From NCBI GenBank assembly GCA_003427395.1, contig BFEA01000183.1:1251086-1307614 (forward strand): a stretch of 56,529 nt of DNA, written 5' to 3'. The position numbers and the translations under genes were made by a program. Source of the DNA: Chara braunii (taxonomy: Eukaryota; Streptophyta; Charophyceae; Charales; Characeae). Under the pieces are notes generated by a model. That model was not told the DNA's origin. It saw only the letters and a list, made by a program, of their open reading frames with translations, and did not search any database. Shown here piece by piece: positions 41,086 through 52,775 of the stretch; positions within the stretch are counted from its first letter, which is position 1; the number at the start of each line of letters is the position of its first letter.

Positions 41086-43261
41086 TTGTCGGCACGAATA
41101 CCCTTACAAGGGTATCCGCCCTGGTTTTTGCATGCGACCGAGAATAGGTTTGGTTTAAAATTTTAGGTATTCCGTGGGAGGCGCATCTGCGTCTATGTGC
41201 TTACGACGGCTGGATGGTTGACTAAAATAGAGAGTGTGTGGGCGCGCGGATTTTTTAGGCGTGCGTGATCTTTTTATTTGTTGACGATTGAAGGGTCGGC
41301 GTGATCACCGGCCAGAATTTTTTTCTTCTGATTACACAGGGATTAAAAAAATTATGTCTCGTTGATTAATGTGTTTGCCTGCGACCTATGTGTACGTACG
41401 GAGAACGACATCAATAACAAGGAGGTTTTGAAGCGTCTTCAGTAGGCCCGCGCGTCGCGCGACGTCCGTCTATTTAGGCGTCTGTCAGAGCCAAACCCAG
41501 ACTTGGGCCTAGCATTAGCGGTTACGGCATCCGACTTTCATCAAAGAGATTCCGGGATTGAGGACGAGCGATGACAACGCGGGAGTATCAGAGTAGCGCG
41601 CCGTCGGCAGCGTCCGATCGGTGGTGACACCCTTTAAGCAAGTGTTTTTAGTACCGTATTCCTAATAATTTTTTTTTTATGCTCCGGCGTGGCGTTGACC
41701 TGGATGCGACGTTGGATTTAGTGGGCGTTACGGTAGTCGAGGACTTGGAGCTTGGGGCCTCGTTGAACGGGTCCGCGGGTTGAGGATGTTGTCAAAGGCC
41801 CTTGCCACACCATTGCTAAGGACGCAGCGCGGTCAAGGGGCTGGTAATGCTGAATGTATACGGCCTACGTCTCGGGCCCGGTAGGGATCGTGTAGGGGGT
41901 GTTGTATTCGCGGGGGTTGCCAGGGGCAATGAGTACAAACTGCCTCGGTGACTGCGCCCAAGCCTACCCCCTTGCGATATCACGAGAAGTCCCGTAGCAG
42001 CAACGCCCGTGCGAGGGCCTTCAACGAGGGGACATGCGGGAGCTTCACCAAACCAACAAGTGTGATGCCCGCTGCAGCAGGCGGGCGATACCGGCCAGGG
42101 GTCGGCCGGTAGCATTAGGGCCAGGCTCCTCCAATAGACCAGCCAACAGTGCCCTTAGTCCGGTTCCCTCCGGTTGTGAAACGCCAGCGGCCTCTACTAA
42201 GGGGACGAGGGAGCGTTGTCGGTGAGAATACCCTGACAAGGGTATCCGCCCTGTTTTTTTTTTGCAAGTGACAAAAAATAAGTTTAGCTTAAACAGTTTG
42301 AGTATAACTGCGCGAGGCGCAGCAATGTCTGAGGGCTACGTTGGCCGAATAGTTGACCGACGTAGAGGGTGTGTGAGCGCGTAAATCTTAAGGCGCGCGT
42401 GTGATTCTTTCTTTCGTTTGTATTGTCGTAGGACCTGCATAGTTGACCAGGCATAGGTTTCCCATTGATGATTAAGTTAATTAGCTTTACGACGCTTTTT
42501 GGTTCAATATGATTGACCGGCGGCAGGGTCTGACGAGTAAAAGAAGGGCGTATAACGGTTATTGTATGGCTCGGGTAAGCCGGCGTGAGTGTTGGGTGGC
42601 CGCGTGACTAGTTGTAGACAGAAGTAAGGCCCAAGTCGAATTTTGGACTTAGAATCTAGCGCGACACTGTTTTTATAAGATTATGCGCCGGCTGGTCCCA
42701 GGTTTGGGCTTAGCCCTATTGGTTATGGTACTGGACCTACACGGAGAAGGTACGGGGTTCGAGGCCAGCGAAGGACAATATAGGACCAGCGAAGCATCGA
42801 AAGGGATGAGGGTCCCGCGGGACTATCCCCCTTAGTTTTGCCGGGGGAGTCCGGTCGCGGGCCCGCGTTCCAGGGCCGAGGAAGAGAGCTATAGTAAGTT
42901 CCGCACCTCGACCTCCTTAAGTCCTTCTTCCTTTCTTTTTTGGGATTAGTTTTAATTTTATTACTACTATTTTTCCGTGGTCTCCATTTGGGCCCGGCGT
43001 GGGTTTACGAGATCGGCCGCGGACCCAAAAGGCCCAGCGCAGTGGGCACACCGACGAGCTGTTGAAGAACCAGGTCCGTATTCGGGTTTCCGCATGTTTT
43101 GGGATGCGGGCGGAATTTCCTTATTCCGCCTATTTTGGAATAAATACGGGTCAAGGAGTTCAACTTGCATGCGAGCAGGTGGGCGATTAGCCCACAAGCC
43201 TAGAAGGAGACCAGGGTGGCGTGGACCTTTCACAGGGGTACCGTTCGCCACCCACAATTTG
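41084..43261. repeat. Diverged 1.13-kb direct repeat with tRNA-like words
   Basis: CGTTGTCGG, GAATACCCTKACAAGGGTAT and TCCGCCCTG start at 41084 and 42214. The similarity runs about 190 bp. Both halves have a palindrome ATACCCTT...AAGGGTAT. A second shared part lies near 41480-41575 and 42690-42790. The second copy of it shows TTAGCCCTATTGGTTATGG then GGGGTTCGAGGCC, like pol III A and B boxes. No protein gene is seen. Confidence 0.5.
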
Positions 43262-43870
43262 CTAGATGAGGCCTGAATGTGAGTATGCCCATCGGAACTC
43301 GAAAGTGGCGGGGGGCCGTGCTCGGGCAGAATGGTCCGGGGGGGGGCTATGAGAAGGTGTGCGGATGAGCTGAGCATCCAGCGGGCTCTGTGAAAATCTT
43401 GCCACCTGTAGCAGTGTTGGGATCACTACCGTGGCTGTGCGTAGGTTGCTCGCTACAACATCACCAACGTACAGGGGCCGGTCGATTTGGAAGGTAAGCC
43501 GCAGCACGTTTACGGTCAATAGTGAATATTTACTCCCACCACAACTGGCCCACAGGCTGTGCTGATAAATGCCCGGGCCAAGTATAGGTGATGAGCGGTT
43601 TTGCGCTAATAGGAGACGACGGGCTAGCACAGGAAGGGGGACGGAGGACCTCGCAGACAGCGAGGTCGAACCCGGACTGAAAAACGGCATTGGGGGGCTA
43701 GCGTATGGATTAGGGGCACCATGGTAGAGGCCCACAGCAATGCTGCAGAATGAACCAGGAAATCGGACTTGGGTTTAGGGGCGAGAGACTATTTGGACCG
43801 TTTAATAGTTGGTTCCCGCCGAAGTTTTGTCCGAATCGCGGGAGCTGTCATGCGAATCGGTCGTCGAACT
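43262..43870 (+). pseudogene. Highly diverged 28S-like sequence
   Basis: GTGAGTATGCCCATCGGAAC and TCGAAAG match GTGAGCATGCCCGTTGGGAC and CCGAAAG at about 31415-31440. GACTTGGGTTTAGGGGCGAG, AGACTATTTGGACCG and TAGTTGGTTCCCGCCGAAG match 31529-31590. The order is kept, but stretches between are unalignable by eye. An ancient decayed rDNA copy is the simplest reading. Confidence 0.55.
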
Positions 43871-46280
43871 ACGTGTAGAGGTGAAAAGGTTTATCGAGCA
43901 GCTTGGTGGCCAGTTCTTTCAGAAGCTAGCTGGAGGCGGTCGCCGCTGCCGGGCCGAACACAAAAGAGTCCGCTGCTGTCAAAAATTGCGCTAGTCGAGG
44001 TACCGCCGACGGGAAGGCGAAAAAACATGGACGCTTTATCGCGCCAGATGCATTCAGAGGTAAGAATGGACGAGTACGAGCTATGGCGGTAAGGAGTGAG
44101 AGTGGAGAACGTGAACCCACCGGTCCTTGACAAAGTTTGGCAGCGAAAGAGTTATCACCGGGGTTTTTCGCCCCGGTCAAATCGAACGGTCAGGTCATAT
44201 TAGTTCGAGAGTTAGTGGGGTAGGCGGTATGGAGAAAGGAAGGCTGCGCGGGGGTGGGGGCAAGGTCTGAAAGAGAAAGTTACTCCACGCCCGTTTATCG
44301 GCGACATCGGGCAGATGGAGACTCGCCCCTAGCGTTGGTTGCCAGGGCAAAGCCAATGGCGATGCCGGATTTGGAGATAAATCGAGGGACCGATCGGCAC
44401 GGGTATGAGGTACTGCGCCGGGAGGAAGATGGCCTAAGAATGGCGAGGTATCTTTCCGTGTTCTAGTGGAAGATTCATTCCGGTTTGCACATGTTGCAAC
44501 GGGGGGGGGCTAATAGTGGGGTTAGAGACTTACCTATAGCCTGGTGTGTGTACGTGGGGAGTGGCTGGCAAAGTAGCAAGGCGTGGCTCCATACTCTGGC
44601 GAGAAGATCCGTTCGAGCTTGCGCCACGTTTGTACGGAGCAGCAGATCGTGGTCGTCCCGCTGCACAACGACCACGCTGATGACCACAGATGCCATCCTC
44701 GCTCTCAGGCATGACGATCTTCGTCTGTAAGGAGGGCCTACTCGCTATCCAAACCATTCATCGTGAGGCTCCTGTCCGTCGGCGTAATTTTGTTTCAAGG
44801 AATTTTCTCTTCTTTTGACCAGTTGAACCTGGCCGGGTCAGAGGGCAGGTGCATTAGGCTGAGGAGAGTGTGGACGTGGGGCAGGAAGTATCCATCTCAC
44901 TCTGGGATTGCTAGGATCGTTCGTTGTACTGTCTGGCTGGAAGGCGCCGGTGTATTTCCACTGTGTGAAGTTGTCATGTTATCTTGGGCTATCGTATATC
45001 GGCCTGCTCTTTGAATAACCTGCAGCCTAGGTATTTGATGCAGTGACAGTGTGAGTTCTGAAGTTTAGTTGGGTGATTCAAATAACAGTTACTATCATAC
45101 CTCGTATGGCTGTTGAGGTGCTCTCAAGTTGAAACTACAGGCTCGCTTGGGGCGCGACTTGCTGCTGGATAGAGTGTCGGTGGTTAGAGACGGCGAAACG
45201 GCTTGGTGTTTAGCTGATACAGTGTGGCTATTGCTGCTTGCGGAGGAGGAGTCGGTGTGTCGAGCTTGCTGCAGCGCCATAGCCGTTCAGTGCATTTAGT
45301 ACTAACTATTCCAACGCAGAGCTCCTGTTTGTAAAACAGTGTGTCGAGCGAAGTTGTTCAGAAGACTGTTGGACTGTGGATGGAAGACTGTTGGACTGCG
45401 GGTGGAAGGCTGTAGACTGCGGACTACAGACTGTGGATTACGGACCACTGTGTACCACTGTCGCTGCCTGCTGATCTATGCCGCTGTGTATCGCTGGTAT
45501 TGTTGAAAGTGCATGGATTGCAACTACAGGCGGTTGCTGCTGTTGTTGTTAACCACCGTCAAATGCTGCTGCCACAGACTGAGCACGGATTGTTACTGTT
45601 GTTGTCGGCCACCACTGTGTATTGTTGTTGCCTTCAAGGGTTGTTACAGGCGGATGTGCAGCCGCAATTGGACTTAAGGAGGGATATTGATGCTGTAGTT
45701 GGGAGCTAGTCAAAGGGTTGAGTTTGGCAGTTGGCTCCAGTTGGACCAAGCTGTCACATTGGCTGCCATTGCAGGGCCCTCAGGCGTTGAAGGTACCAGG
45801 GCCCTCTCCTGCGAGTCTGAGAGCACCCTCCTTGGATCTGAGAGTCTAAAAACCTTATCCTTCTACCTTCTTACTCTAAATCTGATCCATTGGTTCTGAG
45901 AGGAAGGCGGCAGGCGAGATTGCAACCCGTAGGACCGCACCAAGACTCTGTGGGGAGTCCACCCACTGATTGCGGGAGCTCTGGCGGAACTCAGGAGGAG
46001 TTCTGGAGGCAGGGAACTGACATGTAACCTTTCATTTCCTTCTATAAACCCAGTTATAACCCCTACCTGTATCTCCCATTCAATCTTTGACTGAATATAT
46101 GGTGTGCAACCCTGCTCTAAAATTTGGTTTGACTTTCAGGACACTAAACCAGATTAAGTAAAAGAATGTCTGCTCAATTTGAGTTTCAACTTTATTGATT
46201 GTATAAAATCAGGTTGCTAAAAGGAATTGCATCTGGGGAAGGCAGGATGGAAGGTTGTTTTGACTGGGGGTGTGACTGGG
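43871..46280. other. No gene recognised
   Basis: GC-rich up to about 45 kb, then CTG/TTG trinucleotide words (about 45535-45650) and short repeats of CTGTTGGACTGYGG (45360-45440). A short minus-strand frame with an ATG (45095-45280, Ser-rich) could be an exon, but there is no domain support. Confidence 0.45.
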
Positions 46281-46289
46281 TCATTAAGG

Positions 46290-47250
46290 CTGGGAAGTCC
46301 CCATAAATTTGGGGAAACCCAGTGCTTTGTTTATTTTGGTTTTGATTGGAGCATCAGACCCTTCTATTAGTTTAGCAGGTCTGATTGCTCTAGAGACTGA
46401 GAAGTCCCCATAAGTTTGGGGAGACCCAGTGTTGTGATTTTGCATGGAGGGTCAGGCTGTTCTATAAGTTTAGGTGACCTGACTGCTCTAACTTGGGAAG
46501 GCTGATTGTGGATGAACTTTCAGGGACCAAGCGCATTCTGTAAGTTCAGGTGCCTTAGTCACCTTGTTTATTTTGGATTTTCCTCTGTTTATTCGGTTCT
46601 GAACGAGGAGGTCTAAGTTGTTCTATAAGTTTAGGTGGCTTAGCCTCTTCCTGCTTTTATTCTGAGAAAATGAACCTGACAGAGGGCAAATCGTTCTGTA
46701 AGTTCAGGTGATCTAGCCCAATGTCACGCACAGGATGTATCAGAAAGAAATTGATCAGGCACAGAGTCAGACTATTTCTGTAAGTTCAAGTGGTCTGACT
46801 CAAAGCCTCGCACATGCTGGAACCCAATGGTTACAACTTGGATATACTTTACTATTATTCTATTTAAGAACGAGCTAATTAGAGTGTTCTATAAGTTTAG
46901 GTGGTCTGACTATAACCTATCACAACTTGAAGAAAGTATAATTAAGAATAAAATTGATGGTAAGTTGGGGCAGACTGAACTTGAGATACTTCAGTCATAT
47001 GCAGCCTTAGAAGACAAAGAGAAAGACATGTATATATAACTTGAATACTTTAAACAGTTCAGGGCGACTAGAGTGGTCTAGTCATGTGCCCAAAGAAAAG
47101 AGAAGTAGTTGTACCCTCTGTTTGTGCATATCCACTGAAAAAGTCAGACTCATTCCATAAGTTTGGGTGTCCCGATTCTATGCATGGCTAAGTAAGGCAC
47201 ATTCCATAAGTTTGGGTGGCCTGACCTTATGCCTTATGAAAGCAGGGTAT
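46290..47250. ncRNA. Array of ~11 stem-loops with a conserved loop
   Basis: Each unit of ~35 nt has the loop word TTCTRTAAGTTYAGGTG or a close form (e.g. CATAAGTTTGGG). The stems differ: ATCAGACC/GGTCTGAT (46353/46378), GTCAGG/CCTGAC (46451/46478), CTAAG/CTTAG (46613/46639 area), GGGC+ATC/GAT+GCCC (46684-46718), AGTCAGAC/GTCTGACT (46765/46793). Others lie near 46298, 46404, 46524, 46879, 47142 and 47190. Changes on one side are matched on the other. Spacing is 40-190 bp. Which strand, if any, is transcribed is unknown. Confidence 0.6.
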
Positions 47251-47539
47251 AAAAGGTTAAATTACCAAAAGATTATGAACTATTGTTTGTCCAGATGAAC
47301 TTGGGATGATAAGAGGACTTACCTTTATGGTTTGGCTTGCATGAGGCTAAGTAAGATTACTGCTCTATCTGAATTTCAGTTTGATAAGTAGTTGTTTTAG
47401 TTGCTCGCCACGTGCTAGAGCGATAGGAGTTAGTTTCATTTTCCTGCATTTTCTGTAGTAACTTTTTTTACTTGGATCAATTCTTGCATTTTCTGGGATC
47501 TTTTCTTATACTTGGCTTTGTATAAATCTTGACAAACTA

Positions 47540-48062
47540 CTTTCTCTACGGGAAGCGTTGCCGAAATTTCTACAAATCCAAGGAGTTAGTCAATTTTTGA
47601 TTTGTCAAAGGTCAACTTGTCTTTTCTTTATATCTGACCTAGTAAAAATCTGGAAAGTCTCCCTTTCTAAAGGGAGTGCTGTCCAAATTTTTGCTAATTC
47701 AGGGAGTTAGACAAAATTGGACCTTGAGAAGTCAAAGTTATTCTCAAAATGTTGAACTTAGCCTTGTATAAATTTTGGAATAACGTTTTTCTAGGGAGTG
47801 TTGCCGTAATTTCTGCCAAACTAAGGAGTTGATTAAATTTTGTCTGAGTTGGACTCAAGTTTATCTTTTGAGTTCAAATCTGGTTTAGTATAAATCTGGG
47901 AAGTCTTCCTTTGTAAAGGAAGTTCTGCCCAAATTTTTGCTAATTCAGGGAGTTGGACAAAATTTAACCTTCCAGAATTAGAAAATATCTTTATTTCTCA
48001 TATCCGAGCTTATATAAATTCTAGAAAGACACTCTTCCTACGGGAAGCGCTGCCAAAATTTT
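47540..48062. repeat. ~115-bp tandem repeat, each unit with a hairpin
   Basis: Five diverged units, each with TATAAAT, a small hairpin, a GTGCTGYCNAAATTT-like word and (where complete) an AGGGAGTTNGACAAA-like word. The hairpins include CTCCCTT-TCTA-AAGGGAG (47659-47676) and CTTCCTT-TGTA-AAGGAAG (47905-47922), a compensatory C-G to T-A change. The last unit runs into the gag frame and replaces its C-terminus. Confidence 0.65.
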
Positions 48063-49549
48063 ACTTGCGCCTGCATAACTAGTAATGCGTTCTCTACTCT
48101 TTCAATCTTGTTGTCAACTCCGTGCACCCGTTCATGTAGACTTTCAATCCTCTTTTTTACCTTGTCGCTCGTCCTACCAGCCAGATCTATAACTTCCCCT
48201 TCCTTGAGCAAGGCTAATGTCTCGGTCACTACAGTCTTCTCGGCCAGGTCTGTTACTGTACTAAAATCAACATCCCTAGTGTTTATGAATTTGCTCGTCC
48301 GTTGGTAAGCTGACAGAATCTTATCCTTGTTGAACTCGAAGAACTGCCTGAGGAAGTACTTACTCATTATCCGGTCCGTAACCCCGGGGATCCTCAGTGC
48401 CACCAGGGTAAACTCCCGTAAGAAGTCATTATACGTTACGAAGTTCTTCCTCTAAACTACCGCTAAGTCGGTCTCCGTAGCCATCTTCTACGCTGCTAGG
48501 TATTTATTCATCATCACATTCCGAGTTTCCTTCGAGAATCGACTAGCGGCTACGATGGTCATTATATCCCGCCCCGAACTCAAAGACACATGCTGCTCCA
48601 GGTGGTACATCTTTTCTTCTTCGGTCCATTTCAATAGCGCGGCCAGGTTCTCGTAATCTATCAGGAATTCTGTAATGTTCGCCCCGTCAAACATCAACTT
48701 TTTCTTAGCATCCGCTAGGTAACCTTGGTTTTTGTTCAGTGCTCGCGCGAGGGATGATACTATCTTCCTAAGGCCGCCCTCGGAGCTACTAGCCTCGCCT
48801 GCCATGCTGGTATCCGGTCCTTCCTTGCCGGCCTTCTGTCCCTCCCTAGTCGTTGTAGTTCCTTCCGGGTCGAACCACCCCAACACTCTTTCCCTAAGGC
48901 TCCAGAGTCCTTCACTTCCTCTCGTTACCGCTGGCGAGGTCGGTAGGCGGCTAGCCCTACTATCTATGGCTGGTGGGTTCGTAGCTTTCTCTGCTTCCAT
49001 CCCCGAAGAGTTCTCTCTATCCTTCCTCCTTTTGCTCAGTGTTCCACCACGGTCACTACCCTTATCCCCTTGTCCAGTTCCGCCTCGGCTGGTCCTCCGT
49101 TCGTCTCGCGGTTCTTCCTGCGGAGGGCCTTCTTCGTTCCCAGTCATCATTTCCTCGATCAATCTCGCCTTGTATTCCGCGGTCCTTTTTTCTATCTCCG
49201 CTAGTTTGCGTCTCGCATCTGTGACCCTTACTTTCTTAGACACAGCTCCCTCTGAGTTCCGGGGGCTTGTCCTATCCTTATTTCTTCCCTCCTTGGTTTC
49301 TTGAGTCCCTTGCCTGCTTCCCCCGGCTTTCCCCGAGCTTTCTCCTGAGGAGATTTTCTTCCGGTTCCCTTTGAAACCATCTGGATTTATCGATTCTCTG
49401 TCTTTCTGCCCCTCTTCGATTTGCATGGCCCTGTCTCCTAAGCTTGACCCTCCCTCGCTTTTATGGTTATCCGTTTCATCCTCCGTTGGCATTTTGTCTA
49501 GCTCTGCATAAACCAAAGGGTTCCCCATAACACACGCAGTGCGAGGCAT
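48038..49549 (-). pseudogene. Retrotransposon gag cut by a repeat array
   Basis: One frame from 49549 with TAG at 48488-48490 and another near 48453. The first ~230 residues are Glu/Lys/Arg/Ser-rich. Then comes a gag-like domain: KKLMFDGANITEFLIDYENL, LKWTEEEKMYHLEQHVSLS, NKYLAA. After the stops it continues with FLREFTLVALRIPG and MSKYFLRQFFEFNKDK, and a coiled-coil end. The last residues (VKFWQRFP) come from the tandem repeat. No pol follows. Confidence 0.7.
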
Positions 49550-49956
49550 TTAGGTTTCCTAGGTTCCATCTTCGTTGGCTTACCTTTGTTCGGACAAACA
49601 GCCTCCTCCCTATTCCCCTTTCCTGATTGTTTCCCTAAGAAGGAGCCGCGACTGGCCCTGCTGCCTTACCGAGGTAAGGGGCGTGACTTAGTTTCCTTTA
49701 TCACGGCTCGTTTAAAGCGCCCTCGTCCCGTCGACCGGCGCGTAGGAGTCCGGGTTAGGCATCCTGCTAGGGAAAGTTTCCCGAGCAGTATTCCCCCTTT
49801 TGACCTTCAGGGTCACGACAATCATTAGGAGTCTATCTTCCCCCCTTTATTCTCTAGCGGACTTTGATCATCCGAGTCCGAGGTCCTTTCTTATATCCGT
49901 TGCGGACTTATACTTGTTTTGCCTTATTGGCCCCTCCCCGGACGCTAGTCCCGTTC

Positions 49957-50787
49957 TCACCCTCGTGGCCCTTCCGGTTCGGTAGGCTCCTCGAATAGTT
50001 GAGCCACCCCTGCTAGATAACTCTCTCCTATCTCGATTTCTCTTTGGATTATGTGTTCGTATTCCGCCCAGGCTAACCGTGGCAACCCAAATATCAAAAT
50101 ATGGATGACTTTTAGTAACTCGTGGGCCCTGTTTCCCCAGAACGGTCCATGCCCCACAAAAACATCGTAGAACATCCCGATGGTTTGAAAGTGGAAGTGG
50201 TCTACCCAGACTATCGCCGAGTCTGCCAGTTCCAGTGCCCTTGCTCGGCTCCCGAAGATGAGGTTTATCATAAATCAGGGGATTTGGCACCTCAGTGGTG
50301 TGGTTGGTGCCCTGAATTCCCTCCAACCTCCCATTTCCACCCTGGTAAGTAACCCCACGTTCCTTCTACCCCTGACCGATTGTCCTACCTGCGTCAATAC
50401 CCGAGCCGCTCTCCGAAAGACTGGAGTCAGTTCGTGGCCTTGCGCTATTCTTATCCCCATCAAGTGTCAGCCAGCCTCAGGTAGGTATAGGACCCCGGTT
50501 ACTTCTAAATTGGTGAACAGGTCATCCTCAGGCCCTCGGTTGAGTCTCATCCCCGTCCACCGACATTCCACCAACATGAAGGCGCTGTCTCTTCCTAATG
50601 TCACGGCCCACCATTCTACGTCGAACCACTGAAAGTTGGAATCTGACAGGAGGGACACTTCCCATCGTCCACCATTATTCCAAGGCGGTCCGGGGTACCG
50701 GGGCTGGCGTTCCATTCGCACACGTCTTGCTGCCATTGTTGCCTTGGCGATTCCCTGCATAGCCCACATAGAAAGTGTTACAACCAA
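49957..50787 (-). pseudogene. Unknown protein, unit 1 of cluster 2
   Basis: A single minus-strand frame of ~277 codons with two stops (50467-50469 and 50275-50277). N-terminal: FDVEWWAVTLGRDSAFMLVE, LEVTGVLYLPEAG. Middle: VEMGGWREFRAPTT. C-terminal: FVGHGPFWGNRAHELLKVI, EYEHIIQREIEIGESYLAGV, LFEEPTE. The same blocks occur in units 2-4. No known family recognised. Confidence 0.55.
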
Positions 50788-50854
50788 TCCTCAGTAAACG
50801 TCCACCTACTGCCCGCTTACCCTCTATGTTCTCGTTCCTCTTCTCAGGTCCCAA

Positions 50855-51694
50855 CTATTCTTCCATATTCCCAGGGGCAGCAACCTCCGAAGGCTGCTCG
50901 TACAGCCGGTATAGGTCATCTATGTAGGTCGCGCCCCGACCCACTTCCCGCCTGATGACTCCCCACATGGTCTCCTCACCTATTTGCGGAATCCACGACC
51001 TAGTATTTACTGCTGCCCGTAGTATGCATACCACCTCGTGCCCTCGTTCATCCTCAAAATGTCCCATCTCTACGAAGGCCCGGTAGTATTCCCGATAGAT
51101 TAATGCTTCATCAAAATTCAGCCCGGCTACGACAACTACCGCCTGCTCCACTCGCTCCATGCCTCCCATTCGTCTTAGTTATAAGGGTGGTAGACTCAGT
51201 CGTACGACCTCATTTGGTAACCCAAAGACCCCTGTTGCGGCGACTTTTACCTCAACCGTTACGTCATCTCGTTCCGGATTCGCGAACTCAAACCCCTCCC
51301 GCCAGGTTATTTCCCATGCTCCTTCGAACATTCGCACGGGGTCATCCCCGAAAGCCAAGGCAATCCCAAAGGTCCGCCATCCTTCTTCCGACAGATGTAA
51401 GGATCCGGTCGCATGTACGTGCCTTAGGAGGTCTAAATTTATGCCCCCAAACTCCCCTCTTGCACGCCATTCCAGTTCTACTACCAGGTATACCGTGTCT
51501 TCTACCAGCTCTACCCCCACCCAGTCGATTACCGGGTTACTTACCACATTTCTTGCCGGCAGGCTTATCTCGACCCCGCCCCCTGATGCTCTTGGTGGCA
51601 GGATCCCGCGGGGCCTATCCTCCCTGAATGTCATTCGCCGGGCCATCTTGCAATGTCTCATTTCCTGCTCCCTTAGTTCAACCACTGCACCCAC
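50855..51694 (-). pseudogene. Unknown protein, unit 2 of cluster 2 (least damaged)
   Basis: About 280 codons with one stop (51179-51181). N-terminal: MARRMTFREDRPRGILPP, VIDWVGVELVEDTVYLVVEL, ATGSLHLSEEG, IALAFGDDPVRMFEGAWEI. C-terminal: VEMGHFEDERGHEVVCILRA, MWGVIRREVGRGATYIDDLY, RLYEQ. The best copy from which to define the family. It may also be readable if the stop is a sequencing error. Confidence 0.6.
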
Positions 51695-51947
51695 CGAGAC
51701 CCCGTGCCTTTAGTGTTTTAGTCTTTCAGCACCCCTTACCTACAGTACATCGGTTCTTGCTGCTATCCCTGCCTCATATACGTACAAAATTTCCCCCCCT
51801 TTTCTGGCTATTGCTACCTCCCCTTGTTTCGACCCCCTCGCACCCCCTTCTAACTAATGTACACACCCCCTTTCTTACGCCACACCCCGATTCACATGCA
51901 CCCTCCATACTCCGGTTTCCCTGCGGCGTTCGTTTTCTCGGCCCTTT

Positions 51948-52687
51948 CTAATCGAACCACAGTACTTCGAACAGTTTAAAGACATCGTCCACGTAGGACG
52001 GAGCGGCCGCTGCCTCTCGGCTGACTATTGCGTCCCAAGTCCCCGCATCTACCTCTAGACGGTCATACTTGTCTATCCTTAGAACGGTGAGGATCTCCTC
52101 GGCTTTGTCTTCGTTGAAGGGCCTATCTTTTAATGAGATCCTATAGAACTCCTCAGTCAGCCAGACACACTCCATATGCACTTCTCTCATGGAGTCGGCT
52201 ACTTCTAAAATGTGCTCAAAACCCCCAAACCACTCGGCTACGAACTCAGGTACCCAAGCCGTTGTTCGTAGGCTGGGAGGTTTGAATTCCTTCCATCCTC
52301 CCACCACAACTCTGTTGGTGACTTCGTCCTAACCCTCGTTGGCGAACCTCTTGCCTTCTTTTCGGGTTCGCGCCTCTGCATTCCCTAGAAGCCACATTGG
52401 ATTCTATCCCATTGCTAACATAGTGCAAAACAGGTGTCACCCGTCTTCGGAGAGGACGACCGTCCTGACTGATTCTACTTTGCCTTCCGCTATCTCATCC
52501 CAGCCTTCCTCTTCCCTTACCGGGTTCCAAATCCGCTCTATCCATGTATATGATAGCCCCCGGGCAACCTCAAACCCAATCCAGTCGCACGTGGTCCCCC
52601 TCCACTCGTTTTCTGGCGGTATGGGCATTTATATTCCTCCTCCGAGCCGCCTCGGTTCCCATCCCTTGAAGGTGTATTCCATCATCA
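51948..52687 (-). pseudogene. Unknown protein, unit 3 of cluster 2
   Basis: Frame from an ATG at about 52687 with stops at about 52629, 52437 and two more before 52307. It shows CDWIGFEVARGLSYTWIERI, VVVGGWKEFKPPSLR, RPFNEDKAEEILTVLRI, TWDAIVSREAAAAPSYVDDV, FKLFE. Same block order as units 1, 2 and 4. Confidence 0.55.
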
Positions 52688-52775
52688 TTTCCTCTCTAGT
52701 AATTTTTCCCTTCCTGCATAATACCAGGCCACCCGTTCTCCCTAAGTTAAGTCACCCCACTCCCCTTTAGAAGTC

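Noticed and set aside
46290-48062. Possible CRISPR array
   Set aside because: Units are irregularly spaced hairpins with varying stems, no constant repeat-spacer structure, and the DNA is eukaryotic.
48732-49304. 190-aa plus-strand ORF
   Set aside because: Shadow of the minus-strand gag pseudogene.
51103-51713. Long Pro/Ser-rich plus-strand ORFs
   Set aside because: They are the opposite strand of unit 2, which has a consistent block pattern shared with three neighbours.
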